A stretch of 64,000 nucleotides of DNA from Stenogyne calaminthoides (lineage: Eukaryota > Streptophyta > Magnoliopsida > Lamiales > Lamiaceae), in NCBI GenBank assembly GCA_037126765.1, contig JBBCBC010000026.1, positions 5,858,037-5,922,036 on the forward strand, given 5' to 3'. Shown one piece after another: positions 34,961 to 48,359 of this stretch. Below the pieces are notes generated by a model. The model saw nothing but the letters and a program-made list of their open reading frames with translations, ran no database searches and had not been told where the DNA came from. The position numbers and the translations under genes are program-made. Position 1 is the stretch's first letter. Each line of letters opens with the position of its first letter.

Positions 34961-35812
34961 AATAAAATAAAATAAAAAGATAATGAATAATTTCTCCTCT
35001 CCTCTCCTCTCCTCTCCTCTCCTATATAAGCAACCTCTTGCACTACCTTTTCCCTCACCTCACACTTACACCATCAGACTCTAATTTTGGCAGTTGTCTC
35101 TTTTCCTACTGTAACTATGTTTAGTTTTGGCCTTTTAATTCCTCTCTTTCCAGTTCCTCAAATGAAGTAAGCTTATCTCTTTTCCAACATTATTAATTTT
35201 AACTGCTATGTTCCGGTTTAATTTCTAAAAAGCATTTTGATTGGTATTTATGGTATTAAATGCAACAATTAGTGTATATTCTACATTTATATGTTTTGGT
35301 TTCTAATTATACAACAATGACTTAGTTACGTTAATAAACATTTCAATTTGTTTCACATGTTGGTCGATAATATGTATGCCTTTTTTCTTCTAGCATGTAG
35401 TTTGTATTTTTTTTCTTCTAGCATGTAGTTTGTATGACATATGTATGTTCATCTTGGTTGATGGTGTTAGTTTTTAAATTTTATATGTGAACGAGCTTGT
35501 GTAAATTGAATGTGTTTTTTTCTTTTTTAACATATGCAGATGGAAACGAGTCTGAAAACCATCACCTTAGAAGGGAAGGTGGGTATCCCACGGGACCAGC
35601 AGATGTAAATCTCTACTAGGAGGATGTCATGGAAGGACTTTGTCTCCGTCATGACATCTGTCCAAAAGAAGTCCACCTTTACCTTGCATGTGTTTGTCTG
35701 AAGTGTGTTTAATTTAATTATGGTATTTCTCTTCTTGTTTTTGTTTGTAGTCGTGTTGTTGTAACAATAACAATTGAGGAATATGGATGTTTCCTCTCAA
35801 GTTTTAATAAAA
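34960..35812 (+). pseudogene. Ubiquitin-like pseudogene, module B2
   Basis: A CT-rich tract and TATATAA (35023-35029) precede a leader with a spliceable exon: ATG at 35117 opens a 15-codon stretch up to the donor GT at 35167. The intron ends CATATGCAG at 35539. Exon 2 has KTITLE-type sequence in shifted frames, then the ACTTTGT, CCACCTTTACCTTG landmarks of the ubiquitin 3' half. An in-frame TAG replaces Trp seen in module D. AATAAA appears downstream (about 35805). The promoter abuts the LTR of Copia module B1. Confidence 0.65.
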
Positions 35813-36348
35813 CAAGGTCTCAATTATACTTTTTGATAGTTTTTTTTTCCTGCTCTAATTGACTATACTTATTTATCTTCACACTAACTATGCTGTGAAA
35901 AGTATACAGGATAAAAAAATTAAATAGAATAAAAGGTGTGAGCCTTCAAAAGTCGAGCAATAAGGTTTGATTAATTACCTATGAACAAGTTTTAGCAAGG
36001 ACTGACTCTTTTTAAAGGTCTAACAACTTTTGAAGGGAATGAATTAGTCCCACAATTAATTGACTATAATTATTTATCTTCAATAAAACAAGGTCTCAAT
36101 TATGTTTTTTACTTCTTGATAGTTTTTTTTCCTGCTCTAATTGACTATAATTATTTATCTTCACACTAACTATGCTGTGAAAAGTATACAAGATAAAAAT
36201 ATTAAATAGAATAAAAGGTGTGAGCCTTCAAAAGTCGAGCAATAGGGTTTGGATTAATTACCTATGAACAAGTTTTAGCGGAGACTGACTCTTTTTAAAG
36301 GTCTAACAACTTTTGAAGGGAATGAATTAGTCCCACAATTAATTGAAC
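35801..36348. repeat. Tandem duplication of about 274 bp, only in copy 1
   Basis: The 3' flank of the B2 pseudogene (AAAACAAGGTCTCAATTAT to TTAGTCCCACAATTAATTGA) occurs twice in succession. The equivalent region of copy 2 (about 43570-43830) has it once. Confidence 0.85.
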
Positions 36349-36544
36349 TGCTCGATTTTAGGCCTAAGTCGTCGGAAAATGACAAAAACCGAATGGTTTT
36401 TTCCTCGTGCCGGTAAATTAACATCAATTTTGGAAACTTTTTGGCTGATCATATGTTTCTGATCTATGTGGCAAAAATTTAGTCAAGATGACTTAAAAAA
36501 ATTACACATCATTTTATAAAAAAAAAAAAAAAAATGTTTAATTA

Positions 36545-38620
36545 TAAAACGTTTGTATAGCCTAGATTCTATACCCCTCAACACCGTTTCCATAACCCAC
36601 AAAAATCTTTTCTGCGCCCTTGGCACCACTTTACCATCATTTTACATGATAATAAACAGTACACCTAAATTCTCTCAAATTAGAGTAATCTACACACTTA
36701 CCAGACCACACCTCATTGGGTCTTTCGAGGTTGATATCTGTGTGAAGTCCACGATTTATCATGTATATCCCATACCGTATGTTTTCTTGTGATCCCTTCA
36801 TTCCTGCAGAACTCATCGAAATTAGAAGAATATAATTCCAGACCATTATCAGCTCGCAGCCTTTTGATTTTCTTCCCTGTTTGATTTTCCATCAACGCTT
36901 GAAACTCTTGAAAGCCTCACTTTTATGCTTCATCATAATCACCCAAGTCATTCTTGAGTAGTCATCAATTAAAGACACGAGGTATCTATTGCCTCCTAGA
37001 AATTCAACGCGAGAAGGACCCCAACAATCAGAATGGATATTGTCAAGTGTGTCTTTTGTTCTATTAATTGACTTGGGAAACTTGCTGCAATGAAGCTTCC
37101 CAAAAACACAATGCTCACATAAACCAAGACCAGTGACCTTATGGCCACCAGAAAAATCCCCCTTTCACCCACGTGGCCAAGTCTCATGTGCCATAATTTA
37201 GTCAAGTTTCTTTGTGAACTTCCGATGATGCAACAACAAAGAGTAAGATAACATTGAACCTTGCTTAAATTACAAAGTTTCTTGCTTCACACCCTTCAGA
37301 ACAACATTAGAACCCTTGCAGACATACATAACTCCACCTTCACCTCTGAAATTGAAATCCCTATTGTCTAGAAGACTAAGTTATATCAGATTCTTCATCA
37401 TTTGTGGAACATGCCTAACATCGTTTAATGTGCAAAATTTGCCATCATGTGTCAGTAATTTAATTGAGCATATTCCAACCGCCTTGAAACCGAAAGTTGT
37501 TGACCGTGCCTCCATCGACAACTAGGATTACATCTTCCTGAGTTGGTATCATCTACTTCATCAATAACAAGAGTACCAGTTTTGTCTTCTTGTTTTTCTT
37601 CTTCTTCTTCTGACAATCATTTTTCCAATGACATGGCTCTTTCTTGAGAGTTACATATATCGTCTGGTTTAGGACCCTTAAGCGCATACTTATAGAATTT
37701 CTTCTTCTTTGATTTTTTAGGTCCCCTACTCCCACTAGTTATTAATCCAGCAGCTCTCTAGTATGCAGAGATGATCTGACCTCCTGTAGAGATATAATGT
37801 CTTTCCCAATAAAGAAAGAGTACTGCACAAAATTTTCATACGACAAAGGTAGAGAAACTAACAAAATTAGATCACCATCAAATTTAACATTAGTAGCATG
37901 CAATTCTAGAAGAATTGTATTCAATTGATCCAGATGTTCACGAAGTAGCTGACCGTTATGCTCAAACTGAACATATATTGTTTCAACAACAACTTATTGG
38001 TCAATGACATCGTCTTATACAGACTCTCCATCTTCAACCATAGACCAACTGCATTTTACTCCTATGCAACTTCAGTAATGATGTCATCTGTGAGACATAA
38101 CATGATTGATGAGTGTGCCTTCTCCTCTAGAGTGACCATCTCAGCGTCTTCTAAATGCTCAATCTTTTTCATCAATGGTGCCCTCTGTCCTTTGTTGTCC
38201 TAACAAGGCATGCATCTCGATCGCCATAAACCGAAATGTGCTTCCCGTGAATTTTTCAATTTTCACGTTTATCCTACCCGTCATCTTTCTTGTCAAATTG
38301 CGAAAATAATTTGTTAGCTACGTCCACGGGTAGAAGAGAGGATCTCGTATATTATTCAGAACCGAACATATATACAGATCAAATGAGAATATAAACAATC
38401 CCTATCTGACTTGGCAAAATTAATAAGCCCAAAACCGAAATCGACTGATGTACTTGTATCAAAAACACATAGGCTTCTTAAATCACATTAGGAAGCCCTT
38501 CACGTTTCTCAAAAACCGCCGTGGAAAAGACTTCTTAAATAGGATTAGGAAGTCCTCTCACATTTAATACAATTCGATGTGGGACAAAACAAAACTCCTT
38601 TATTTTAACAAATCCCAACA
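36545..38620 (-). pseudogene. Copia integrase-gag fragment with LTR, module B2
   Basis: Same layout as B1. The integrase pieces (RLRADNGLELYSSNFDEFC near 36840; MTKLWHMRLGHVGERG near 37200) are interrupted by short deletions. Gag zinc-knuckle region (about 37600-37660) is disrupted. LTR sequence continues further than in B1 and ends AATCCCAACA at 38620, the start of the LTR on this strand. Confidence 0.8.
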
Positions 38621-39644
38621 AACTTAAATGTGGCGACTGCGCATATATATGCACCTGATTCATGTGAGAGTAGTTGGTGATGTACGTGGACTCAGTCTCC
38701 TGTGAGTAGATAAAGGTTTTGTTCCCTCAACTCACTATTAGTTAATATAACATCCTGGCCATGTTTATTATTCCAACATATATAATATTAATTGTAACTA
38801 AATTAGAACTTTATTTAAAAAATCATAATGTTATGTGTAAGAGGTTGTAAGATGGATTAATACTAAAGTGTATTTAAACCTATACTTTTTTTACCCGCTA
38901 ATTTGTACCTAATTTTCTTTTAATTACTCAATGAATTGTACATTAATGCGCCCAAGTATAAAAATCAATTGTTTTCTCACCACCCAACTCACTTTTTAAC
39001 TAAGATAACATCGAGGCATGATTACTTTTCCAAAATAATATTGTAATTAATTTGCAATGCTAACGTCAGAGCGTAATAGGACGTAGCACCATGACACTAA
39101 AAAATATTTAGTCAAAGAATTTTTTTTGAGATAGCCTTGTATGCACCATAAACACTAAATAATGAACCCTAAATTAACCCCTATTCTCGGCGGGTGAACC
39201 ATTGAACCACTCAATTTTGTCTTACCTTCACCAATTATAGAATTTGATTGTAAATTAAAGTTTTTCCATGTATGAAAATTTTCATACTAGACTTTGTCTT
39301 TATTTTATTATTTGCTCTAAATATTATTTCAATGTTGTATCTCATGACCTGATTCTCGACTAAAGGTACGATCAACATTAACAACGTCATGACTCTTGAT
39401 TGAAGTCACGGTCAACACCAATATAATACCATTTCTCAAAGTTCCGGGTGAAAATAAACAACTACTGTAAATTAGAGTCGAGAAAAAAAAATCAAGGAGA
39501 AAAACTCACAATTGAATTTTTCGTATTTAAACTTGTGAGGATATATGTAGAAACCCCCCATTGGTTATTGTTACAACAACACAGCTGAAATAACAAACAA
39601 CAAGAAGATAAATACCATAATTAAATTAAACAACTTCTCCTCTC

Positions 39645-40100
39645 CTCTCCTATATAAGGAACCTCTTCCACTACCTTTCACTCACTTCACACTTACACCA
39701 CCACTACTCTAATTAATCACGTTCATCTTGGTTGACGTTATTAGACTGTGTAAATTGAATGTATTTTTTTTTTCTTTTTTTAACATATGCAGATGGAAAC
39801 ATGCCTAAAAACTATCACTTTAGAAGGGAAGGAAGGTGGATCCCACGGGACCAGCAGATGTAAATCTCTACTGGGAGGATGTCAAGGAAGGACTTTGTCC
39901 CAGTCACTACATCCATCCAAAGGAAGTCCACCTTTACCTTGTCTTGTGTTTGTCTGATAAAGTGTGTTTAATAAAATTATGGTATTTATTTTCTTGTTTT
40001 TGTTTGTAGTCGTGTTATTGTAACAATAATAATTGGGGAATCTGCATGTATCCTCACAAGTTTTAATAAAAAATCTCAATTATGTGTTTTATTTCTTCAT
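39645..40100 (+). pseudogene. Ubiquitin-like pseudogene, module C1
   Basis: Duplicate of B1. TATATAA at 39651-39657, acceptor CATATGCAG, frame METCLKTITLEGKEGGSHGTS. The GKEG here keeps the Lys-Glu-Gly of ubiquitin (residues 33-35) that B1 has as Lys-Val-Gly, but a small indel then shifts the frame. 3' landmarks and AATAAA as in B1. Confidence 0.7.
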
Positions 40101-40539
40101 GGTTTTTTTCTCTGCTCTAATTGAGTATAATGTTTTATCTTCACACTAATTATGCTGTGAAAAGTATACAAGATAAAAATATTAAATAGAATAAAAGGTG
40201 CAAGCCTTCAAAAGTCGAGCAATACGGTTTGGATTAATTATCTATGAATACGTTTCAGCGGAGACTCTCTCTTTTTAAAGGTCCTAACTTTTGAAGCGAA
40301 TAAATTAGTCCCACAATTAATTGAATTGCTCAATTTTAGTCGTACGTCGTCGAAAACTGACAAAAACTGAATGGTTTTTTCCTCGTGCCGGTAACGTTAC
40401 GTGAATTTTGGGAACTTTTTGGCCGAGCAAATATTTCTGATCTACGTGGCAAAAATTTAGTCAACATTGCTAAAAAAAAATTACACATTATTTTATAAAA
40501 ATAAATTTAAAATACAAAATGTTGAATTAAAAAACTTTT

Positions 40540-42700
40540 GTATGGCCCAGATTCTATACCCCTTAACATCGTTTCCATAGCTCACATAAATCCTTTTTTT
40601 TTCTCTTGGCTCCAATTTACCCTCATTACATGATAATAAAAAAAATCCTAAAAGTTCTCAAATTAGAGTAATAGCACATTTTCGACCACACCTCATTGGG
40701 TGTTTTGAGGTTGATACATGTTGTGAAGTCCACGATTTATCGTCAAAGAAAAAAATCTTGGGCTAATCCAACAAAGGAGAGCATGCATCGGGCTATATCC
40801 GAAGTGTCGATTCATGCGTTCTGCTACACCATTCTGTTGTGGTATATCCCGTACATTATATTGTCTTTAAGATCCTTTCATTCCTGAAGAACTCATTGAA
40901 ATCAGAAGAACATAATTCCAGACCATTATCAACTCGCAGCCTTTTGATTTTCTTCCTTGTTTGATTTTCTACCAACGCTTTCAATTGCTTGAAACTCTTG
41001 AAAGCTTCACTTTTATGCTTCATCATAATCACCCAAGTCATTTTTGAGTAGTCATCAATCATAGACACAAAGTATCTATTGCCTCCTAGAGATTCAACAC
41101 GAGAAGGACCCCGACAATCAGAATGGATGTTATCAAGTGTGTCTTTTATTCTATGAATTTCCTTGGGAAACTTGTTGCGGTAAAGCTTCCCAAAAACACA
41201 ATGCTCACAGAAACCAAGACCAGTGACCTTATGGCCACCAAGAAAATCTTTTTTCGACATAATTTGCATCCCCCTTTCACCCATGTGACCAAGTCTCATG
41301 TTGGCTAACTTAGTCAAGTCGTCTTTGTGAACTTCCGATGATGCAATAACAACAGAGTCAGATAACGGTGAACATTGCATAAAGTACAAAGTTCCTCGCT
41401 TCACACCTTTCAGAACCACATTAGATCCCTTGCAGACATACATAACTCCACCTTCACCTCTTAAATTAAAATCCTTGCGGTCTAGAATACTATGTTATAT
41501 CAGATTCTTCGTTATTTGTGTAACATGTCTAACATCGTTTAATGTGCAAATTTTACCATCATGTGTCCGTAATTGAATTGAGCATATTCCAACCGCCTTG
41601 CAAATGGAACCGTTGGCCACATAAATATTGTCTCCATCCATTTGCTCGTATCTTTTAAACCACTCTTTGCACGGACATATATGATAAGATGCCCAAAATC
41701 GAGAACCTACACATCAAGATGATGTGTTTGTCCTAGAGTTGGTATCATCTCCTTCAAAGAACAACAACAATAGTACTTGTTTTGTCTTCTAATTTCTTCT
41801 TTTTTTTTTGACAATCATTTTTGCAATTACCCCCTCCTTCTGAAGTAGTTAAGTGTATCGTTTGGTTTAGGACCCTTAGGCGCGCACTTCTTGAATTTCT
41901 TCTTCCCCAATTTTTTAGGTCCCTACTCCCACTAGTTATTAATCCAAAGAAATCGATTTTTACGAACTTTAACCACTTGCCTTATGTCGTAGCGCCTAGC
42001 TAGCGTAGAGATGATCTAACCTCTTCCAGAGACACAATGTCTTTGCTAATAATGAAAGACTACGCAAAATTCTCATACAAAAAGGTTGAGAAACCAACAA
42101 AATTAAAGCAACGTCCTCATCATCAACTTTAACATCAATATTATGAAATTCTAGTAGAATTGCATTTAATTGATCCAGATGTTCACGAAGTGGCTAACCT
42201 TTATGCATACTCAAACCGAATAAATATTGTTTCAACAACAACTAATTATTGGTTAATGACTTCGTCATATACAAACCCTCCAACTTCAACCATAGACCAA
42301 CCGCAACGGTTTACTCATCTGCGACTTTGGTAATGATGTCATCGAGAAATATAACATAATTGATGAGTGTGCCTTCTCCTCTAGAGTGGTCATCAACGAT
42401 GCCCATAGTCCTTGTTGTTTCAACAAGGCACGCATCTCAATCTACCATAAGCTGGAACTGTTCTTCCCTCTGAATTTATCGATTTTCACTTTTATCCTAC
42501 CCGGCACCTTTCTCGTCAAATTGCGAAAACCCCAACAAGGCTCTGATACCAGTTTGTTATAATTGATGCGAGAAAGATATAAAAACGATAAATAAATCGA
42601 CACCAAAATTTTACGTGGTTCACTAATAATTTGTTAGCTACGTCCACGAACAGAAGAGAGGATCTCGTATATTATTCAGAACTGACAACAATATACATAT
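40540..42700 (-). pseudogene. Copia integrase-gag fragment, module C1
   Basis: Duplicate of B1. The integrase frame 41443-40856 keeps the first catalytic Asp (HSDCRGP) where B1 has Asn, but the WHMRLGH motif reads ANMRLGH. Complement of the Met-tRNA primer site at 42539-42550. LTR starts TGTTATAATTG at about 42554. Confidence 0.82.
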
Positions 42701-42714
42701 CAAATGATAATATA

Positions 42715-43590
42715 AATAAAATAAAATAAAAATAATAATAATTTCTCCTCTCTCTCCTCTCCTCTCCTCTCCTCTCTCCTCTATATATAAGCAACCTCTT
42801 GCACTACCTTTTCCCTCACCTCACACTTACACCATCAGACTCTAATTTTGGCAGTTGTCTCTTTTCCTACTGTAACGATGTTTAGTTTTGGCCTTTTAAT
42901 TCCTCTCTTTCCAGTTCCTCAAATGAAGTAAGCTTATCTCTTTTCCAACATTATTAATTTTAACTGCTATGTTCCGGTTTAATTTCTAAAAAGCATTTTG
43001 ATTGGTATTTATGGTATTAAATGCAACAATTAGTGTATATTCTACATTTATATGTTTTGGTTTCTAATTATACAACAATGACTTAGTTACGTTAATAAAC
43101 ATTTCAATTTGTTTCACATGTTGGTCGATAATATGTATGCATTTTTTTCTTCTAGCATGTAGTTTGTATTTTTTTTCTTCTAGCATGTAGTTTGTATGAC
43201 ATATGTATGTTCATCTTGGTTGATGGTGTTAGTTTTTAAATTTTATATGTGAACGAGCTTGTGTAAATTGAATGTGTTTTTTTTTTTTTTTTTTTTTACA
43301 TATGCAGATGGAAACGAGTCTGAAAACCATCACCTTAGAAGGGAAGGTGGGTATCCCACGGGACCAGCAGATGTAAATCTCTACTAGGAGGATGTCATGG
43401 AAGGACTTTGTCTCCGTCATGACATCTGTCCAAAAGAAGTCCACCTTTACCTTGCATGTGTTTGTCTGAAGTGTGTTTAATTTAATTATGGTATTTCTCT
43501 TCTTGTTTTTGTTTGTAGTCGTGTTGTTGTAACAATAACAATTGAGGAATATGGATGTTTCCTCTCAAGTTTTAATAAAACAAGGTCTCA
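42715..43590 (+). pseudogene. Ubiquitin-like pseudogene, module C2
   Basis: Duplicate of B2. TATATATAA near 42782, leader ATG 42878-42880, donor GT at 42928, acceptor ending 43307. The leader peptide frame (MFSFGLLIPLFPVPQM) and the TAG in exon 2 are shared with B2. Confidence 0.65.
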
Positions 43591-44029
43591 ATTATACTTT
43601 TTGATAGTTTTTTTCCTGCTCTAATTGACTATACTTATTTATCTTCACACTAACTATGCTGTGAAAAGTATACAGGATAAAAAAATTAAATAGAATAAAA
43701 GGTGTGAGCCTTCAAAAGTCGAGCAATAAGGTTTGATTAATTACCTATGAACAAGTTTTAGCAAGGACTGACTCTTTTTAAAGGTCTAACAACTTTTGAA
43801 GGGAATGAATTAGTCCAACAATTAATTGAACTGCTCGATTTTAGGCCTAAGCCGTCGGAAAATGACAAAAACCGAATGGTTTTTTCCTCGTGCCGGTAAA
43901 TTAACATCAATTTTGGAGACTTTTTGGCTGATCATATGTTTCTGATCTATGTGGCAAAAATTTAGTCAAGATGACTTAAAAAAATTACACATCATTTTAT
44001 AAAAAAAATAAAAAATGTTTAATTATAAA

Positions 44030-46129
44030 ACGTTTGTATAGCCTAGATTCTATACCCCTCAACACCGTTTCCATAACCCACAAAAATCTTTTCTGCGCCC
44101 TTGGCTCCAGTTTACCATCATTTTACATGATAATAAACAGTACACCTAAATTCTCTCAAATTAGAGTAATCTACACACTTACCAGACCACACCTCATTGG
44201 GTCTTTCGAGGTTGATATCTGTGTGAAGTCCACGATTTATCATGTATATCCCATACCGTATGTTTTCTTGTGATCCCTTCATTCCTGCAGAACTCATCGA
44301 AATTAGAAGAATATAATTCCAGACCATTATCAGCTCGCAGCCTTTTGATTTTCTTCCCTGTTTGATTTTCCATCAACGCTTGAAACTCTTGAAAGCCTCA
44401 CTTTTATGCTTCGTCATAATCACCCAAGTCATTCTTGAGTAGTCATCAATTAAAGACACGAGGTATCTATTGCCTCCTAGAAATTCAACGCGAGAAGGAC
44501 CCCAACAATCAGAATGGATATTGTCAAGTGTGTCTTTTGTTCTATTAATTGACTTGGGAAACTTGCTGCAATGAAGCTTCCCAAAAACACAATGCTCACA
44601 TAAACCAAGACCAGTGACCTTATGGCCACCAGGAAAATCCCTTTTCGACAGATTTTGCATCCCCCTTTCACCCACGTGACCAAGTCTCATGTGCCATAAT
44701 TTAGTCAAGTTTCTTTGTGAACTTCCGATGATGCAACAACAAAGAGTAAGATAACATTGAACCTTGCTTAAATTACAAAGTTTCTTGCTTCACACCCTTC
44801 AGAACAACATTAGAACCCTTGCAGACATACATAACTCCACCTTCACCTCTGAAATTGAAATCCCTATTGTCTAGAAGACTAAGTTATATCAGATTCTTCA
44901 TCATTTGTGGAACATGCCTAACATCGTTTAATGTGCAAAATTTGCCATCATGTGTCAGTAACTGAATTGAGCATATTCCAACCGCCTTGGAAACTGAGTT
45001 GTTGACCGTGCCTCCATCAACAACTAGGATTACATCTTCCTCGGAGTTGGTATCATCTACTTCATCAATAACAGTAGTACCAGTTTTGTCTTCTTGTTTC
45101 TTCTTCTTCTTCGGACAATCATTTTTCCAATGACATGGCTCTTTGCAGTAGTTACATATATCGTCTGGTTTAGGACCCTTAAGCGCATACTTATAGAATT
45201 TTCTTCTTTGATTTTTTTAGGTCCCCTACTCCCACTAGTTATTAATCCAAAGAACTCTCTCTAGTATGCAGATGATCCGACCTCTGTAGAGATATAATGT
45301 CTTTCCCAATAAAGAAAGAGTATTTTCATAAAAATTTTCATACGACAAAAGGTAGAGAAACTAACAAAATTAGATCACCATCAAATTTAACATTAGTAGC
45401 ATGCAATTCTAGAAGAATTGTATTCAATTGATCCGTATGTTCACGAAGTAGTCAACCGTTATGCTCAAACCCCGAACATATATTGTTTCAACAACAACTT
45501 ATTGGTCAATGACATCGCCTTATCTGAGACTCTCCATCTTCAACCATAGACCAACCGCATTTTACTCCTATGCAACTTCAAAGAATGATGTCATCTCAGA
45601 GACATAACATGATTGATGAGTGTGCCTTCTCCTCTAGAGTGACCATCTCAAATCTCTTCTAAATGCTCAATCTTTTTTCATCAACGGTGCCCTCTGTCCT
45701 TGTTGTCCTAACAAGGCATGCATCTCGATCTGCCATAAACCGAAATTTGCTTCCCGTGAATTTTTCAATTTTCACGTTTATCCTACCCGTCATCTTTCTT
45801 GTCAAATTGCGAAAATAATTTGTTAGCTACGTCCACGGGCAGAAGAGAGGATCTCGTATATTATTCAGAACCGAACATATATACAGATCAAATGAGAATA
45901 TAAACAATCCCTATCTGACTTGGCAAAATTAATAAGCCCAAAACCGAAATCGACTGATGTACTTGTATCAAAAACACATAGGCTTCTTAAATCACATTAG
46001 GAAGCCCTTCACGTTTTCTCAAAAACCGCCGTGGAAAGACTTCTTAAATAGGATTAGGAAGTCCTCTCACATTTAATACAATTCGATGTGGGACAAAACA
46101 AAACTCCTTTATTTTAACAAATCCCAACA
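44030..46129 (-). pseudogene. Copia integrase-gag fragment with LTR, module C2
   Basis: Best-preserved middle part of the family. The frame 44708-44373 reads LWHMRLGHVGERGMQNLSKR, CEHCVFGKLHCSKF, HSDCWGPSRVEFLG, with the first Asp present, then the DNGLE motif at about 44330. A complete gag zinc knuckle CNYCKEPCHWKNDC (C-x2-C-x4-H-x4-C) lies at 45112-45155. LTR ends AATCCCAACA at 46129. Confidence 0.83.
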
Positions 46130-46734
46130 AACTTAAATGTGGCGACTGCGCATATATATGCACCTGATTCATGTGAGAGTAGTTGGTGATGTACGTGGAC
46201 TCAGTCTCCTGTGAGTAGATAAAGGTTTTGTTCCCTCAACTCACTATTAGTTAATATAACATCCTGGCCATGTTTATTATTCCAACATATATAATATTAA
46301 TTGTAACTAAATTAGAACTTTATTTCCCTAAAAGATATTGGTTTGCAACTCGATCGTCAGAAGCGCGTATAGTAATTAAGTAGCACTCAAAGTCTAAAAA
46401 AATCATAATGTTATGTGTAAGAGGTTGTAAGATGGATTAATACTAAAGTGTATTTAAACCTATACTTTTTTTACCCGCTAATTTGTACCTAATTTTCTTT
46501 TAATTACTCAATGAATTGTACATTAATGCGCCCAAGTATAAAAATCAATTGTTTTCTCAACCACCCAACTCACTTTTAACTAAGATAACATCGAGGCATG
46601 ATTACTTTTCCAAAATAATATTGTAATTAATTTGCAATGCTACTCGTCAGGAGCGTAATAGGACGTAGCACCATGACACTAAAAAAATATTTAGTCAGAA
46701 AATGGTATTCTTTGAGATAGCCTTGTATGCACCA

Positions 46735-47150
46735 GTGTTGATTTTATATGAATTTTATAATCCTTTCATGCAAAACTTTTGCAGTTTTCTCACTCTAATT
46801 TGACCAATGCAAAAAAAGTCAGCAAGGATCCGAATGAGGATAGAAACAGCCCCCCTTAATTTTGGTGGAGAGTGAGGGAAGTTTACACTGAGTATGTTCT
46901 ACATAAAAATTTGTTTAATAAAGGTGGCCACTTAACCAATGCTTGAAAAATGTTGAACGGCCTGGATTTGTCTTTTGATTACCCGAGTTTATGGACAATA
47001 GTTTTCGGACTTGGAAATGTAGAACAATATATTTGATTACCAAATTATTTGTAGATATGTGATATACAATGAACACAATCAATTAAAAGAAAACCTCCGG
47101 TCTAAATTAATTAGTGAATTCCACGAATATGTCATGGTGACATTTATGCT
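46735..47150. other. Non-coding flank, shared in part with about 26990-27110
   Basis: Contains GATTACCCGAGTTTATGGAC as at about 27040. No gene seen. Confidence 0.5.
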
Positions 47151-47995
47151 CAAAGGCAGGATGAATGGAATAACCTAGAGAACCAATTTTTAAGAGACTC
47201 ACCCCCAACCCATATGCTCTCCCAAAAACTAGTATTCTTGCCATTGCCTACACTTCTTTCTAAATTTTCCCATAACCATTTCCCCCCCTCCCCCGACACA
47301 ATACTCAAAATATCCTTCCACCAACTCGACATCCTATTCCAACTACCATTAATAATAATACCCGACTCCCCCACCTCAATATCCCCATACAAAGATCTTA
47401 AGACTTTAGCCCATAACCCTTTCCTTTCAATAAGGAATCTCCACACCTACTTGCCCAATAACACCCTATTAAAAACCCCCAAGTCTCTAACCCCAAGCCC
47501 CCCAGAGATTTTGGTTTACACACATTCTTCCAGCACACCCAACACGTTTTAGTGTTATTCTCACACCCCCTAAAAAGGAATTTAAGTCAGAAAGGATAAA
47601 ACACTCAAGGTAGTTTTTGGAATTTTGTAGAAGGAAAACTGGTAGATAGGTAATGACGACAGAACTCCTTTGAGGAGAGTAATGCGACCCCAAAAGAAAT
47701 TTTCCGGTCTTTCCAAGACTTCAACTTTTTTTGAATTTTTTGCACAAGAGCAGCCCATTCACTAGGTTTCTTGTAGCTTGCTCCAACACAGATGCCTAAA
47801 TAATAGAACGACAGTTCATCGATGACACAGCCCAGAATTTCAGCCATCTCTTGTATTCTATTATCTCCCACGTTCATCCCTATCAAGCAACACATGTTAT
47901 AGTTAATCTTGAGGCCCGAGAGTAATTCAAAGTGTTTGAGGATTCTTTTCATTACCCAAGCATTTTGGGGACAAACCGACCCCATGAAGATTGTG
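47150..47995 (-). pseudogene. LINE fragment (after reverse transcriptase)
   Basis: Minus-strand frames in order: 47985-47605 (HFELLSGLKINYNMCCLIGM, YYLGICVGASYKKPSEW, KKLKSWKDRKISFG), and 47446-47150 (LWAKVLRSLYGDIEV, GKNTSFWESIWVG). These are the typical downstream-of-polymerase motifs of plant L1 LINEs (SGLKIN, YLG, W..R.LS..GR, FWxDxW). A frame break lies between. No polymerase active site. Confidence 0.85.
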
Positions 47996-48320
47996 TCGTC
48001 AAACGTCTGAAAACAAAGAAAAACGTCCCCAATATTTATAGGACAAAAATAGGACCAAATCTACTCCAAAAATGACCAAATCTCACCCTAAATCTAGAAG
48101 CGATATACTCAAATAAAAGATAAAGGACAAAAAACAAAATCTACCCTAAGGAATGAAATAAAACTGTAAATCTAAGATAATCTTGATCTCCTTGCGAATC
48201 TTACCCCAAATCTTGATGATATATCTTGCAAATCTTGGACACTATTCTTTGGTAAATATGGAACAATCTTGCAAGAATCAAAACTGGGACAATATCTTTT
48301 CTCGCAAGGCTCATTCTCGC
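47996..48320 (-). mobile_element. Gypsy-like LTR fragment, reverse orientation
   Basis: Contains AACGTCCCCAATATTTATAG and AATGACCAAATCTCACCCTA, the complement of the internal part of the LTRs at 55640 and 57274, then TCTTGC-rich sequence. Both LTR termini are missing. Confidence 0.75.
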
Positions 48321-48359
48321 AAGGTTCATCGGGCACAAAATCCACGTTCACATCAGCCA

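Larger units (their letters stand above)
31395..39148. repeat. Tandem segmental duplication, copy 1 (about 7.75 kb)
   Basis: Starts CACCATAAACACTAAATAAT, repeated at 39144. Contains two ubiquitin/Copia modules. Differs from copy 2 by scattered substitutions, by an internal 274-bp tandem duplication (35801-36348) and by a loss of about 70 bp near 38815. Confidence 0.92.
39144..46734. repeat. Tandem segmental duplication, copy 2
   Basis: Same order and orientation as copy 1. The join at 39144 links flank sequence (TTGTATGCACC) directly to the middle of the MITE. The shared CACC at both breakpoints suggests a microhomology-mediated or replication-slippage event. Confidence 0.92.
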
